A stretch of 64,000 nucleotides of DNA, from contig JAUQQG010000118.1 of the NCBI GenBank assembly GCA_030550015.1, positions 17,377-81,376 on the forward strand, written 5' to 3'. The DNA is from a bacterium. GTDB taxonomy: Bacteria; Sysuimicrobiota; Sysuimicrobiia; Sysuimicrobiales; Thermofontiviventaceae. The notes under the pieces were generated by a model. The model saw nothing but the letters and a program-made list of their open reading frames with translations. It made no database searches and was not told the DNA's origin. Of the stretch, positions 29,334 through 37,755 are shown piece by piece. A program made the translations under genes and the position numbers. The number at the start of each line of letters is the position of its first letter. Within the stretch, counting starts at the first letter, position 1.

Positions 29334-31388
29334 TCACCCTCCACGATCATGCGAATCGGTCTCGATAGCTGGAGCACCCATCTCTTCTGCAGCGGTTCTG
29401 GACTCCACCGGGACTCCCCCGAGATGTGTGGAGAACCACCTCAGGATCCACTCCAGGCGGATGAGACGCCGCTTTGGCTGGCCACTCCGGGAAAGGTCGT
29501 GACTCTCCTGGGGGAAGCGGACAAAGACAACCTCGCGTCCCAGCTTCTTCAAGGCAACGAAGAGTTGTTCTGCCTCTCCGATGGGGCACCTGAGGTCTTG
29601 CTCGCTATGGAGGATGAGGAGGGGGGTTGTGATGTTCTGCACGTACATGAGGGGAGATCGCTCCAGGTAGAACTGGGGGTTTTCCCAGGGGTCACCAGGG
29701 AACTCCCAATACCCCTTGAAATAGGCTAGATCGCTCGTCCCCCACTGGCTGAGGTGGTTGGAGATGCTCCGCATCGTGACGGCAGCGCGGAAGCGGGAGG
29801 TGTGCCCGATGATCCAATTGGTCATGAACCCTCCATAGCTTCCTCCAGCCACCCCCAGGCGATTGGGATCCACGAAGTCGAAGGTCTCCAGGATGTAGTC
29901 CACACCCCGCATCAGGTCCTCGAAGTCTTTTCCTCCCCAGTCGTGGTGGGTGGCTGCAGCAAACTTCTGACCATATCCCTGGCTCCCCCGAGGGTTCATG
30001 TAGAAAACGACGTAGCCCTCTGCTGCCAGGACCTGGAACTCATGGAAGAACGTGTACCCGTATGCTGCGTGGGGCCCCCCGTGGATTTGGAGGATCGCTG
30101 GGTACTTCCTTCCTGGCTGGAAATCCGGAGGTTTCAGGAGCCACCCCTCAATGGGCCAGCCATCGGCGCCTTCAAAGGTGAACCGCTCTGGCGCGACGAC
30201 GACGATTTCCTCCCCCAGATGGGCGTTGAGGTGGGTTAGCCTGCGGAGCTCCCCGAGGCGGATCCCCTCTCTTCCTTCCTGCACCTCGGCTTCCCAGAGC
30301 TCCCCGGGGGTCACTGGGTCGGAGATGGCAAGGGAGACCTTCTTCCTTGCTCCGTCGAAGCTAAACCCGTAGATGTCCCACTGCCCGCTGGTCAGGAAGC
30401 GTACTTCCTTTCCCTCGGTTGCAGGGCCTGGGACGGCGCACAGTTGGCTTGTCCCTCCATGGGTAACGGTGATGATAACCCAGTTTCCATCCAGGGTCCA
30501 GGTAGGCCTTCCTGGCACGGGATGCGCACGCATGTCGCCCAGAAGGGCATGCCCAGCTGACCGGTCAAACCCTGCTGTGAGGCAGATGGGTTCTCTGCCG
30601 TCCAAGGGGACGGCCCACACGCCAGTGTTCGTGGCACCCATGTACGCGTTGTCGTGGCCAAGATAGGCAATCCATGCCCCGTCTGGTGACCAGGAAGGGG
30701 CAGATGCTGGACCCTTACTCGCGGTAAGACACCTGAGCTGGCCTGTGGCGGGGTCCACCACCCACACGTCCGCTACGTTGGTCCTGTCCGCATCGGGGGA
30801 CCGGTTAGCAATCACAGCGATCCAGCGTCCATCAGGGGACCAGGAGGGGTACTGGTGATCATACTCCCCCTCCGTGAGCTGTCTCGCCTCTCCACCTGCG
30901 GCGGGGATGACGAAGAGGTGTTTCCACCGGCCGTCCCAGAGACCTTCCCCGTCGGCCTTATACTTCAGGCGGGTGATCACGCGGACCTCATCGTCCTTTA
31001 TGGCTTCCCCGACCTTGGCGATATAGGCGATCTCCTGACCGTTCGGGGACCAGACTGGTTCAGAGACCACAGGGCCCTGGTTGGTGAGCTGGCGGGCCTC
31101 ACCGCCATCGCTGGGGATGATCCAAATCTGCTTGTGTCCAGTCCGGTCGGAGAGGAATGCGAGGAACCGGCCGTCCGGGGACCAGCGGGGACTCGTGTCG
31201 CGGTGCGGACCAGAAGTGAATGGCCGGATCTCCCCGTTTGTGGCAACCCAGATATGTGACCGGTAGGCATTGGCATTCGGGTCGATGGTGGTGACGACGA
31301 ATGCCACACGTCTCCCGTCCGGAGAGAGCTGGGGATCATCGACGAGGCGGAAGGTGAACAGATCTTCCGCGGTGATTTTCCGAGGCAT
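29334..31388 (-). CDS. Prolyl oligopeptidase family S9 peptidase (acylaminoacyl-peptidase type)
   Basis: 684 residues. The N-terminal beta-propeller (about 1-410) shows repeated SPDGRWIA-type WD40/TolB-like blades. The C-terminal alpha/beta-hydrolase has the nucleophile in GGSYGGFMTNW, the aspartate in LHSEQDLRCPIGEAE, and the histidine in QESHDLSRSG. Such enzymes remove short peptides or N-acyl amino acids in the cytoplasm. No signal peptide. It ends 75 bases from the pduO start; the phosphoesterase gene begins upstream (minus strand). Length and motifs are complete. Confidence 0.94.
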   Translation of the reverse strand: MPRKITAEDLFTFRLVDDPQLSPDGRRVAFVVTTIDPNANAYRSHIWVATNGEIRPFTSGPHRDTSPRWSPDGRFLAFLSDRTGHKQIWIIPSDGGEARQLTNQGPVVSEPVWSPNGQEIAYIAKVGEAIKDDEVRVITRLKYKADGEGLWDGRWKHLFVIPAAGGEARQLTEGEYDHQYPSWSPDGRWIAVIANRSPDADRTNVADVWVVDPATGQLRCLTASKGPASAPSWSPDGAWIAYLGHDNAYMGATNTGVWAVPLDGREPICLTAGFDRSAGHALLGDMRAHPVPGRPTWTLDGNWVIITVTHGGTSQLCAVPGPATEGKEVRFLTSGQWDIYGFSFDGARKKVSLAISDPVTPGELWEAEVQEGREGIRLGELRRLTHLNAHLGEEIVVVAPERFTFEGADGWPIEGWLLKPPDFQPGRKYPAILQIHGGPHAAYGYTFFHEFQVLAAEGYVVFYMNPRGSQGYGQKFAAATHHDWGGKDFEDLMRGVDYILETFDFVDPNRLGVAGGSYGGFMTNWIIGHTSRFRAAVTMRSISNHLSQWGTSDLAYFKGYWEFPGDPWENPQFYLERSPLMYVQNITTPLLILHSEQDLRCPIGEAEQLFVALKKLGREVVFVRFPQESHDLSRSGQPKRRLIRLEWILRWFSTHLGGVPVESRTAAEEMGAPAIETDSHDRGG

Positions 31389-31406
31389 TCAGAAGTCCCT
31401 CCTTCT

Positions 31407-32141
31407 TCATAATCCGTAAGCCAGCCGCTCGGCGAGAGGCCAGGGAAGGCCAGCTTGAAGCATTCGTTGCTGCGTCTGCTGGACCGGGTAGTCGAGCCGC
31501 ACGAGCGTGGCAGTGCGCAGGGTGAGATCGAGGATCAGGTAGCTTGCTCGGGGATCCCCATCCCGCGGCTGACCCACGCTGCCTCCGTTGAGAATGTACC
31601 GCGCGCCCGAGGAGAGGGGGAAGGGGGACCCCACGGGAAGCTGATGGAATGAGACCTTCTCCTTCTCCGTGTACACAAACGCCCCCGGGATGTGAGAGTG
31701 TCCAATGAGGCAGATCTGGAAGTCGGAGGAAAGGAAGTTTGCCAGGGCTGTGTTCCCGTCGAGGACATACTCTTCGATGGGGTTGCGCGGGCTCCCGTGG
31801 ACAGCGAGGAGGTCCCCAAATCTATGCTCGAGGGAGAGGGATTCCAGGAACGCGCGGCCCTCTGGGCTCAGCACGCGGCGGGTCCAGAGGATGGCCTCCC
31901 GGGCGAGTGGGTTGAAATAGTCCAGGTCGAGGCGGCCGATGACCGCCCAGTCATGATTTCCGGCGAGGGTGAGGATACGGTGTGTCTGGAGCGTTGTGAT
32001 ACACTCGTTTGGATCAGGCCCATAGCCGACCACGTCCCCAAGGCAAAGGATGGCATCGACCCCTTTTGTGGCAATATCGTTGAGGACGATCTCCAATGCT
32101 TGAAGGTTCCCGTGGATATCAGAAATCACAGCGTATCGCAT
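31407..32141 (-). CDS. Metallophosphoesterase (calcineurin-like, YfcE/serine-threonine phosphatase type)
   Basis: 244 residues from the ATG at 32141. The dimetal motifs are YAVISDIHGN, GDVVGYGPDP, AGNHDWA, and GHSHIPG, giving the DxH-GD-GNH-GHxH set complete. A C-terminal region of about 55 residues follows the core. It probably hydrolyses a phosphomonoester or diester; the substrate is unclear. No ribosome site precedes the ATG. Hairpin copy 3 abuts it upstream, and a HAD phosphatase gene lies about 80 bases further upstream on the same strand. Confidence 0.87.
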   Translation of the reverse strand: MRYAVISDIHGNLQALEIVLNDIATKGVDAILCLGDVVGYGPDPNECITTLQTHRILTLAGNHDWAVIGRLDLDYFNPLAREAILWTRRVLSPEGRAFLESLSLEHRFGDLLAVHGSPRNPIEEYVLDGNTALANFLSSDFQICLIGHSHIPGAFVYTEKEKVSFHQLPVGSPFPLSSGARYILNGGSVGQPRDGDPRASYLILDLTLRTATLVRLDYPVQQTQQRMLQAGLPWPLAERLAYGL

Positions 32142-32148
32142 TTGAGTA

Positions 32149-32179
32149 CCCAGCAAAAGGTTTCTGACTTCTGCCGGGG
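32149..32179. repeat. Dispersed intergenic hairpin, copy 3 (degenerate)
   Basis: CCCAGCAAAAG and CTTCTGCCGGG pair with two mismatches. It lies eight bases upstream of the phosphoesterase ATG and shares the CCCAGCAAAA arm of the family. Confidence 0.45.
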
Positions 32180-32204
32180 GTCCCTTTCTTGAGCAGCGAT
32201 CTCT

Positions 32205-32235
32205 CCAGCAAAATCTTGTCAGGAGATCTTGCTGG
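32205..32235. repeat. Dispersed intergenic hairpin, copy 4
   Basis: CCAGCAAAATCT and AGATCTTGCTGG pair with one mismatch around a 7-base loop (TGTCAGG). It overlaps the stop codon of the HAD gene (32219-32221), an unusual placement that allows a role in 3' mRNA stability. Confidence 0.6.
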
Positions 32236-32944
32236 GGTCACTCCGCACCTGCGATCGAAGGTTCCAGTCGACCAGGGGGACGATCTCGTTCAAGCGGCGA
32301 ATCCGAATGCAATCGGCGTGAGGATAGCGATCTGCACGATCAATCAGCACCGGGGTGATCCCAGCCGACCGCGCCCCGACCACATCGTACTCGTAGAGGT
32401 CTCCGACATGGAGAACTCCCTCAGGTGGCACGCCTGCCTTTGCAAGGGCGATCTGGAAGATCCGAGGGTCGGGCTTGGAGACCCCTACCGCCTCAGAGGC
32501 GATCACGAAGTCCAGGAACCTGGAGACCCCGGCCTTTTCGAGGACCTCTGGGAGGGCCTTGTCCCAGTTGGAGACTACCCCGATGACCAAGTTGAGCCTT
32601 CGCAGGTGCTCCAGGGTCTCCACGACATCGTCGATTGGCCGCAAAGCAAGGCGGCGCTGGAACTCCTGCGCCACAAGGGGGACAAGATCAGTCGCCTTCT
32701 CCCCAAGCCCTGCCTTGACAAGAAGGGTCTCGTACCACTCCCGCCAGAACCTCTCGGGATCCTGCTGGTAGAGCGCGCTTTGTTTCTCGAACCACTCCTC
32801 CGCCCCGTCAAAGGCGCGGAACGAAGCCTCCGGAGAGATGAGGAAGCCAAGGTCCCTCATGATCTCCGTAAAGAGGACCTCCCGAGGAGGGTGAAGGTCG
32901 ATGAGCGTTCCCCCTGCGTCGAAGAAGATTGCTCGGTAGCGCAT
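32219..32944 (-). CDS. HAD-family hydrolase (subfamily IA)
   Basis: 241 residues from the ATG at 32944 (six more codons possible). HAD motif I is FDAGGTLID; motif II is VVSNWDK; motif III is the lysine of SKPDPRIFQIALAKAGV, and motif IV is HVGDLYEYDVVGARSAG. The helical cap between motif I and II is about 80 residues. The phosphatase acts on a small phosphorylated metabolite, possibly a sugar phosphate or 2-phosphoglycolate. It is followed on the same strand by the metallophosphoesterase gene, with two hairpin copies between. Confidence 0.9.
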   Translation of the reverse strand: MRYRAIFFDAGGTLIDLHPPREVLFTEIMRDLGFLISPEASFRAFDGAEEWFEKQSALYQQDPERFWREWYETLLVKAGLGEKATDLVPLVAQEFQRRLALRPIDDVVETLEHLRRLNLVIGVVSNWDKALPEVLEKAGVSRFLDFVIASEAVGVSKPDPRIFQIALAKAGVPPEGVLHVGDLYEYDVVGARSAGITPVLIDRADRYPHADCIRIRRLNEIVPLVDWNLRSQVRSDPSKIS

Positions 32945-33054
32945 TGGCCCCACACCTAGCACCTTCCCATATTACCTGATCCCGGAGCTGGGTGCAACTT
33001 CGCGAGATTCTTCCCAGTCAAGACCCTTCCTTTGTGGGGGGTTACTTTATGGAA

Positions 33055-33089
33055 CCCTAGCAAAATCTCTTGTCGAAATCTTGCCAGGG
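33055..33089. repeat. Dispersed intergenic hairpin, copy 5
   Basis: CCCTAGCAAAAT pairs with AATCTTGCCAGGG around a loop containing CTCTTGTCGA. The 17-base stretch beginning GCAAAATCTC is identical to copy 7 at 54194, 21 kb away. It lies just downstream of the permease stop (33093) and upstream of the HAD gene. Confidence 0.6.
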
Positions 33090-33092
33090 GAC

Positions 33093-34205
33093 TTAATAGG
33101 CTCGGGAGGGCCCTTTCCGCCTGGCCAGGAGGAAGAGGAAGAAAGGTCCGCCCAAAAAAGCAGTGATCACCCCCACAGGGAGCTCTTGGGGGCTCAGAAG
33201 CGTGCGGGCGAAGAGGTCGGCGACGACGAGGATTGTCCCACCGAGAAGGGCTGAGGCGGGCAAGAGCCACCTGTGATCCGGGCCTACGAAGAACCTCACA
33301 AGGTGAGGGACGATGAGGCCCACGAACCCAATGAGCCCGCTCGTTGCCGCGGCGCTCGCCGCGGCAAGAGAGGCAGCAACGATCAGGAACCGCTTGACAC
33401 GTTCGACATCCACACCAAGCTGGAAGGCTTCCTCCTCTCCCGTCAGGAGAAGGTTCAGGTCCGGGGAAAGGAAGAAAGCTATGGCGATCCCGGAGAGGGC
33501 ATATGGTGCTGCCATCCGCAGGTGTTCCCATCCGCGCCCGGAGAACCCCCCCATGAGCCAGAAGATGGCGTGAGGAAGACGCTCTCCCCCGAGGAACAAG
33601 AGGAGAGAGATCACCGCAGAAAGGAAGGCGCTCATGGCAATGCCCGCGAGGAGGAGCGTTTCCACGGGCAAGGCATCAACCGGCCACGTACCCGAACCGT
33701 AACCCCGCCGGGCGATACGTACCACTGCTGCTGTGGCCCCGAGCGCTCCTGCGAATGCCAGCAAAGGAGTGGCACTGAGTCCCAGGAACCATACCCGGAG
33801 GTCAAAGAGGATGGCGATGGTAGCGCCAAGGGCCGCCCCGCTGCTGACGCCGAGGATGTACGGATCGGCCATGGGGTTGCGGAAGAGTCCTTGATAGACG
33901 ACGCCAGTGGCACCGAGAGCCATTCCCACCACCGCAGCGAGCAGGACGCGCGGGAGGCGGATCAACATCACAATGGCCTCGGCCACGGGGTCCCCAGGGG
34001 GGAGAAGGGACGGGATGAACTGCCTGATAAGGATCCTGGCAACTTCGGGGATGGGGATCGCCACGGACCCCCAAGCCGTGGCCGCGAGGGTGGTCAGAAG
34101 AAGAAGGAGAGCAAGGCCTAAGACGGTGAGACCTCTCCGGCGCCTCTTGGCGAAGTAGCCCGGAGGGGCCTCTGCGAATCGTGTGGTCTTCGGCCCGGAG
34201 GACAT
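33093..34205 (-). CDS. FecCD-family ABC permease (iron siderophore / heme / cobalamin)
   Basis: 370 residues with about ten transmembrane helices. FRNPMADPYILGVSSGAALG is the FecCD/BtuC signature, and SGLIGFVGLIVPHLVRFFVGP the ATPase-coupling and conserved helix region; LLGGTILVVADLFARTL is also typical. The start is eight bases past the hisIE stop, so it may be cotranscribed with the histidine genes. No ATP-binding protein or substrate-binding protein is adjacent, so its partners must lie elsewhere. A cobalamin or iron chelate substrate is equally possible. Confidence 0.85.
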   Translation of the reverse strand: MSSGPKTTRFAEAPPGYFAKRRRRGLTVLGLALLLLLTTLAATAWGSVAIPIPEVARILIRQFIPSLLPPGDPVAEAIVMLIRLPRVLLAAVVGMALGATGVVYQGLFRNPMADPYILGVSSGAALGATIAILFDLRVWFLGLSATPLLAFAGALGATAAVVRIARRGYGSGTWPVDALPVETLLLAGIAMSAFLSAVISLLLFLGGERLPHAIFWLMGGFSGRGWEHLRMAAPYALSGIAIAFFLSPDLNLLLTGEEEAFQLGVDVERVKRFLIVAASLAAASAAATSGLIGFVGLIVPHLVRFFVGPDHRWLLPASALLGGTILVVADLFARTLLSPQELPVGVITAFLGGPFFLFLLARRKGPSRAY

Positions 34206-34213
34206 ACCCTATC

Positions 34214-34852
34214 CTATCGGCGTCTTCGTCGCAACTCATCCAATACCTCCCCCAACGCGACCCCTTGGAAGACGAGCAAGACAAGGGTATGGAAGACAAG
34301 ATCAGCTGCTTCCTCGATGAGCCGCTGTCGCCCCTCGGCACGGGCCGCCTGGACGACTTCCTGGGCTTCCTCCACGATCTTGGCCCCGATGGCCTCTGTA
34401 CCCTGCCGGAAGAGGCTACTCGTGTAGGACCCAGGCCGGGGATTCCTCAGGCGCTCCTTGAGGACGTTTTCCAGCTCAGTCAGGAGAGGCGGCGCTGGAG
34501 TCGCCGGGATTGGGGTTTTTACTTCTCCTTCGATATCGCGGTAGAAGCAGGATGTTTGCCCAGTATGGCATGCCGGCCCCTTTTGCTCGACAAGGAGAAG
34601 GAGCGCATCTCCATCGCAATCTACGCGGATCTCCTGGACCTTCTGGGTATGCCCTGATTCCTCTCCCTTCCTCCACAATCTCTGGCGCGACCTGCTCCAG
34701 TACCAAGCATCGCCGCTTTCTTGGGTACGCCGGAGTGCATCGGCGTTCATATACGCGAGCATCAGAACCTTGCCTGTCCTCGCTTCCTGGGCGATCACAG
34801 GGATCAACCCATTCGAATCGAACCGGATCTCCACAACCGGGTTCTTCACCAC
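34214..34852 (-). CDS. hisIE: Bifunctional phosphoribosyl-AMP cyclohydrolase / phosphoribosyl-ATP pyrophosphatase
   Basis: 212 residues. The cyclohydrolase domain covers about 1-120, with [15 protein letters not shown], the zinc ligands in [13 protein letters not shown] and [14 protein letters not shown]. The pyrophosphatase domain follows (about 125-205: [34 protein letters not shown]). It performs steps 2 and 3 of histidine synthesis. The GTG start overlaps the hisF stop by seven bases. The last his gene of the cluster. Confidence 0.96.
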   Translation of the reverse strand: MVKNPVVEIRFDSNGLIPVIAQEARTGKVLMLAYMNADALRRTQESGDAWYWSRSRQRLWRKGEESGHTQKVQEIRVDCDGDALLLLVEQKGPACHTGQTSCFYRDIEGEVKTPIPATPAPPLLTELENVLKERLRNPRPGSYTSSLFRQGTEAIGAKIVEEAQEVVQAARAEGRQRLIEEAADLVFHTLVLLVFQGVALGEVLDELRRRRR

Positions 34853-35637
34853 ACGCCTCCTTCTTGTTGAGGTTGTTCATCCAACCGCACGGGCACCCCC
34901 CTCGCCCGCAGGTATTCTTTGGCTTCACGTATCGTGTGCTGCTTGGAGTGAAAGAGCGAGGCAACGAGTACGGCGTCCGCCTTGCCCTCGGTGAGGGCCT
35001 CGAGGAGGTGGTGGAGCGTGCCTGCCCCCCCCGAGGCAATGACTGGGATCGGCACGCTTCCTGCCACTCTCTTGGTGAGTTCCAGGTCGTAACCGTCCCT
35101 AGTGCCGTCGCGATCGATGCTGGTCAGCAGGATCTCCCCCGCCCCCAGCGCTGCTGCCTGCTCCGCCCAAGCGACTGCATCGAGTCCCGTGGGAGTCCTG
35201 CCCCCGTTGATATACACCTCCCACCGTGATGGGGAGATCTGCTTCGCATCTATCGCCACCACCACGCACTGGCTCCCAAAGCGATCAGCAGCCTGCGCAA
35301 TAAGAATGGGGTTTTGGACACAGGCGGTGTTCATGGCCACCTTGTCTGCCCCGGCACGGAGCAGGCGTTGGACGTCTTCCAAGTTCCGCACCCCCCCACC
35401 CACTGTGAGGGGGATAAATGCTCGTTCGGCCGTTCGGCGCACCACCTCGACCATGGTGGCGCGGCCCTCCACGCTTGCCGTGATGTCCAAGAAGACGATC
35501 TCATCAGCTCCTTCACGATCGTAGGCCTCGGCCAGCTCGGCCGGATCGCCGGCATCACGCAGCCCCTGGAAACGCACCCCTTTCACAACCCGCCCGTCCT
35601 TCACATCGAGACAGGGGATGACGCGCTTGGCAAGCAT
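34846..35637 (-). CDS. hisF: Imidazole glycerol phosphate synthase subunit HisF
   Basis: 263 residues of (beta/alpha)8-barrel. [20 protein letters not shown] includes the catalytic Asp11; [20 protein letters not shown] and VAIDAKQ (second catalytic aspartate) follow, and [16 protein letters not shown] and [13 protein letters not shown] complete the HisF pattern. It forms IGP and AICAR with ammonia from HisH. Separated from hisA by 65 bases that hold nothing recognisable. Followed by hisIE. Confidence 0.97.
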   Translation of the reverse strand: MLAKRVIPCLDVKDGRVVKGVRFQGLRDAGDPAELAEAYDREGADEIVFLDITASVEGRATMVEVVRRTAERAFIPLTVGGGVRNLEDVQRLLRAGADKVAMNTACVQNPILIAQAADRFGSQCVVVAIDAKQISPSRWEVYINGGRTPTGLDAVAWAEQAAALGAGEILLTSIDRDGTRDGYDLELTKRVAGSVPIPVIASGGAGTLHHLLEALTEGKADAVLVASLFHSKQHTIREAKEYLRARGVPVRLDEQPQQEGGVW

Positions 35638-35702
35638 GATTTCGATTCCCCCCGTTCGCCAAGGAGTTCACAACGCGAGGTCGGTTGGCCTCGGACACAG
35701 AT

Positions 35703-36425
35703 CTACAGAAACCTTGCGATGGCACCGGCAAGGTCAATCCTTCCTTCATAGAGGGCGCGGCCGATGATCACTCCCTCAAGGCCTTTGGGAGCCAACTGGG
35801 CCAGCTGTTCCAGATCGGACATGGAGGAAACGCCTCCTGATGCGATCACGGGGACTCCTACGGTATCGAGCAGGCTCGTAAGACCGCTGAGGTCCGGACC
35901 TGTCATCGCACCGTCCCGCGAGACATCGGTGTAGATCAACCGCCTCACTCCGCTCTCCACCAGGATCTTTGCAGCTTCTAAGAAGTCCAGGGGGAGCGTT
36001 GTAAGCCAACCCTCCACAGCGACACGCCTGCTCTTCACGTCCAAGGCCACTGCAATTCGGTCCTGGAACTGGCGGGTGGCTTCTGAGAGGAAATCCGGAT
36101 CGGCGAGGGCTTTTGTACCCAGGATCGCGCGCGAGACACCGACGTCAAAGACTTGTTCCAGCGCCGCCCGGTTCCGGATTCCCCCTCCAAACTGGACTGG
36201 GATCCTCACTGACTGGAGGATGCGCCCCACGGCCTCAAGGTTGTGAGGGACTCCTCTGAAGGCACCGTCCAAGTCGACCACATGAAGCCACCTGGCGCCT
36301 GCCCTCTCCCACTTTACTGCTACAACCGCAGGATCCTCCTCGTACACCACGGCAGTCGACGGATCTCCCCGTCGAAGGCGGACGCACCGCCCCCCTAGAA
36401 TGTCAATGGCTGGGATGATCAACAT
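35703..36425 (-). CDS. hisA: Phosphoribosylformimino-5-aminoimidazole carboxamide ribotide isomerase
   Basis: 240 residues from the ATG at 36425 (GTG at 36434 and TTG at 36449 are alternatives). LIIPAIDILGGRCVRLRRGD includes Asp8, the base/acid residue; the acid Asp is in YTDVSRDGAM. GGGIRNRAALEQVFD and ASGGVSSMSDLEQ are phosphate-binding loops. The start overlaps the hisH 3' end by 23 bases. ProFAR isomerase, step 4 of histidine synthesis. Confidence 0.96.
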   Translation of the reverse strand: MLIIPAIDILGGRCVRLRRGDPSTAVVYEEDPAVVAVKWERAGARWLHVVDLDGAFRGVPHNLEAVGRILQSVRIPVQFGGGIRNRAALEQVFDVGVSRAILGTKALADPDFLSEATRQFQDRIAVALDVKSRRVAVEGWLTTLPLDFLEAAKILVESGVRRLIYTDVSRDGAMTGPDLSGLTSLLDTVGVPVIASGGVSSMSDLEQLAQLAPKGLEGVIIGRALYEGRIDLAGAIARFL

Positions 36426-37089
36426 CGCGTACACCCGGGCAAATGCCAAGAGACCTTTGCCAGTCGCCAGCTCCTGAGTATTTATGCAACCAGCGCCGGA
36501 AGTTGGACAGGATCTTAAGCCCTGTCACGCTGCTCTTCTCTGGGTGGAACTGGCAGCCCCAGATGACTCCACGTCCTACCACTGCGGGGATCTCCACCCC
36601 ATAGGTTGTGGTTGCCGAGACGATGCTCTTCTCCCGCGGCACTGCGTAATAAGAATGTACAAAGTACACGTAGCTCCCATTTGGGAGACCCTCCAGGAAC
36701 GGGGCCGGCTGCTGGATGTTGAGCTGGTTCCACCCCATATGGGGCACCTTCAGCCCCGCTGGGAGGCGCTCCACTCGCCCAGGGAGAAGCCCGAGCCCCA
36801 GATGGAGACCATTTTCCAGGCTTTCCTCAAACAGAAGCTGCATTCCCAGGCAAAGCCCCAGGAGAGGAACTCCGGAGGTCACCATCTCTAGGATCGTTAC
36901 GTCGAATCCACGCTCACGAAGCCTGGCCATGGCAGGGCCGAAAGCTCCTACCCCGGGGAGGACGATTGCCGCTGCCTTCGAAAGAGATTCTGGCCGTTCG
37001 ACGATATCCGCCTCGAGCCCTGCGCAGGCGAGGGCCTTCTGCACGCTTCTCAAGTTCCCTGCACCGTAGTCAATGATGGCCACGCGCAT
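36403..37089 (-). CDS. hisH: Imidazole glycerol phosphate synthase, glutamine amidotransferase subunit HisH
   Basis: 228 residues from the ATG at 37089, immediately after hisB. The oxyanion strand PGVGAFGPAMARLRERG, nucleophile Cys80 in LLGLCLGMQLLFE, and WGCQFHPEKSSVTGLKIL (His/Glu) are all present. HisH normally ends near LSNFRRW; here about 20 further residues (…SLGICPGVRDVDHPSH) are encoded where a hairpin repeat and the hisA start lie. The much longer open frame upstream is antisense-like within hisB and was rejected. Confidence 0.93.
   Translation of the reverse strand: MRVAIIDYGAGNLRSVQKALACAGLEADIVERPESLSKAAAIVLPGVGAFGPAMARLRERGFDVTILEMVTSGVPLLGLCLGMQLLFEESLENGLHLGLGLLPGRVERLPAGLKVPHMGWNQLNIQQPAPFLEGLPNGSYVYFVHSYYAVPREKSIVSATTTYGVEIPAVVGRGVIWGCQFHPEKSSVTGLKILSNFRRWLHKYSGAGDWQRSLGICPGVRDVDHPSH
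36438..36461. repeat. Dispersed hairpin copy 6, inside the hisH 3' extension
   Basis: GGCAAA and TTTGCC flank a short centre (TGCCAAGAGACC). The 24-base core differs from the copy at 19149 by little more than one base. It is located in the hisH C-terminal extension, 13 bases upstream of the hisA start on the minus strand. Confidence 0.5.
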
Positions 37090-37090
37090 C

Positions 37091-37684
37091 TCAGTCCAAC
37101 CTTCCCTTCGTGCTCGGGATCCCTTCCCTTCCCCTCTCGCGGCGGGTTGCCTGACCCAGGGAAAGCGCCGTGGCCTTGAACACCGCCTCGAGGATGTGGT
37201 GAGGGTTTTTTCCATACTGGAGATTGAGGTGGAGGGTGAACCCGCCGTGGGAAACGAAGGCCCGGAAGAACTCCTCACACAGATCTGTGGGGAAGCTCCC
37301 AAGCAGGACCCTCTCCACTGGGACGTTGTAGTGGAGGAAGGGACGGCCACTGAGATCCACCGCGGCGAGCACAAGCGTCTCGTCCATCGGAGCAAGAACC
37401 CAGGCAAAACGGACGATCCCCCTGCCCTCCCCGAGCGCCTGACGGAATGCTTGCCCCAGACAGATCCCCACGTCCTCCACGGTGTGGTGAGCGTCGACCT
37501 CCAGATCCCCCGAGGCATGCAAGCGAAGGTCAAACCGACCGTGGACGGCAATCTGGGCAAGCATGTGATCGAAAAAGGGGATGCCCGTATGGACTTGGTA
37601 TTCCCCAACACCATCCAGGTTGAGCTCCACCTCCACCTGGGTCTCGCTGGTCTTGCGCTGTACTCTGCCGATCCTCGGTTCCAT
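37091..37684 (-). CDS. hisB: Imidazoleglycerol-phosphate dehydratase
   Basis: 197 residues, the single-function HisB of most bacteria (no phosphatase domain). Metal-binding motifs: FFDHMLAQIAVHGRFDL, DLEVDAHHTVEDVGICLG, PVERVLLGSFPTDL, and NPHHILEAVFKATA. The start at 37684 (AGGGGAAGCG upstream) is chosen; the frame extends 51 codons further but without similarity. Step 6 of the pathway. The histidinol-phosphatase gene of step 8 is not in this cluster, unless the HAD protein at 32219 supplies it. Confidence 0.96.
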   Translation of the reverse strand: MEPRIGRVQRKTSETQVEVELNLDGVGEYQVHTGIPFFDHMLAQIAVHGRFDLRLHASGDLEVDAHHTVEDVGICLGQAFRQALGEGRGIVRFAWVLAPMDETLVLAAVDLSGRPFLHYNVPVERVLLGSFPTDLCEEFFRAFVSHGGFTLHLNLQYGKNPHHILEAVFKATALSLGQATRRERGREGIPSTKGRLD

Positions 37685-37755
37685 CGCTTCCCCTACCTTT
37701 CGCAAGACGATTCCCTGACCAGGACAAGTCCGAAGTGTGCCTTCATGCACGCTGA

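Noticed and set aside
32149..33089. The hairpins as Rho-independent terminators
   Set aside because: None has the T-run that follows such stems, and copies lie next to starts as well as stops. The shared loop bases point to a repeat.
37090..37614. Long in-frame extension upstream of hisH
   Set aside because: It lies antiphase within hisB, has biased low-complexity composition, and HisH starts cleanly at 37089.
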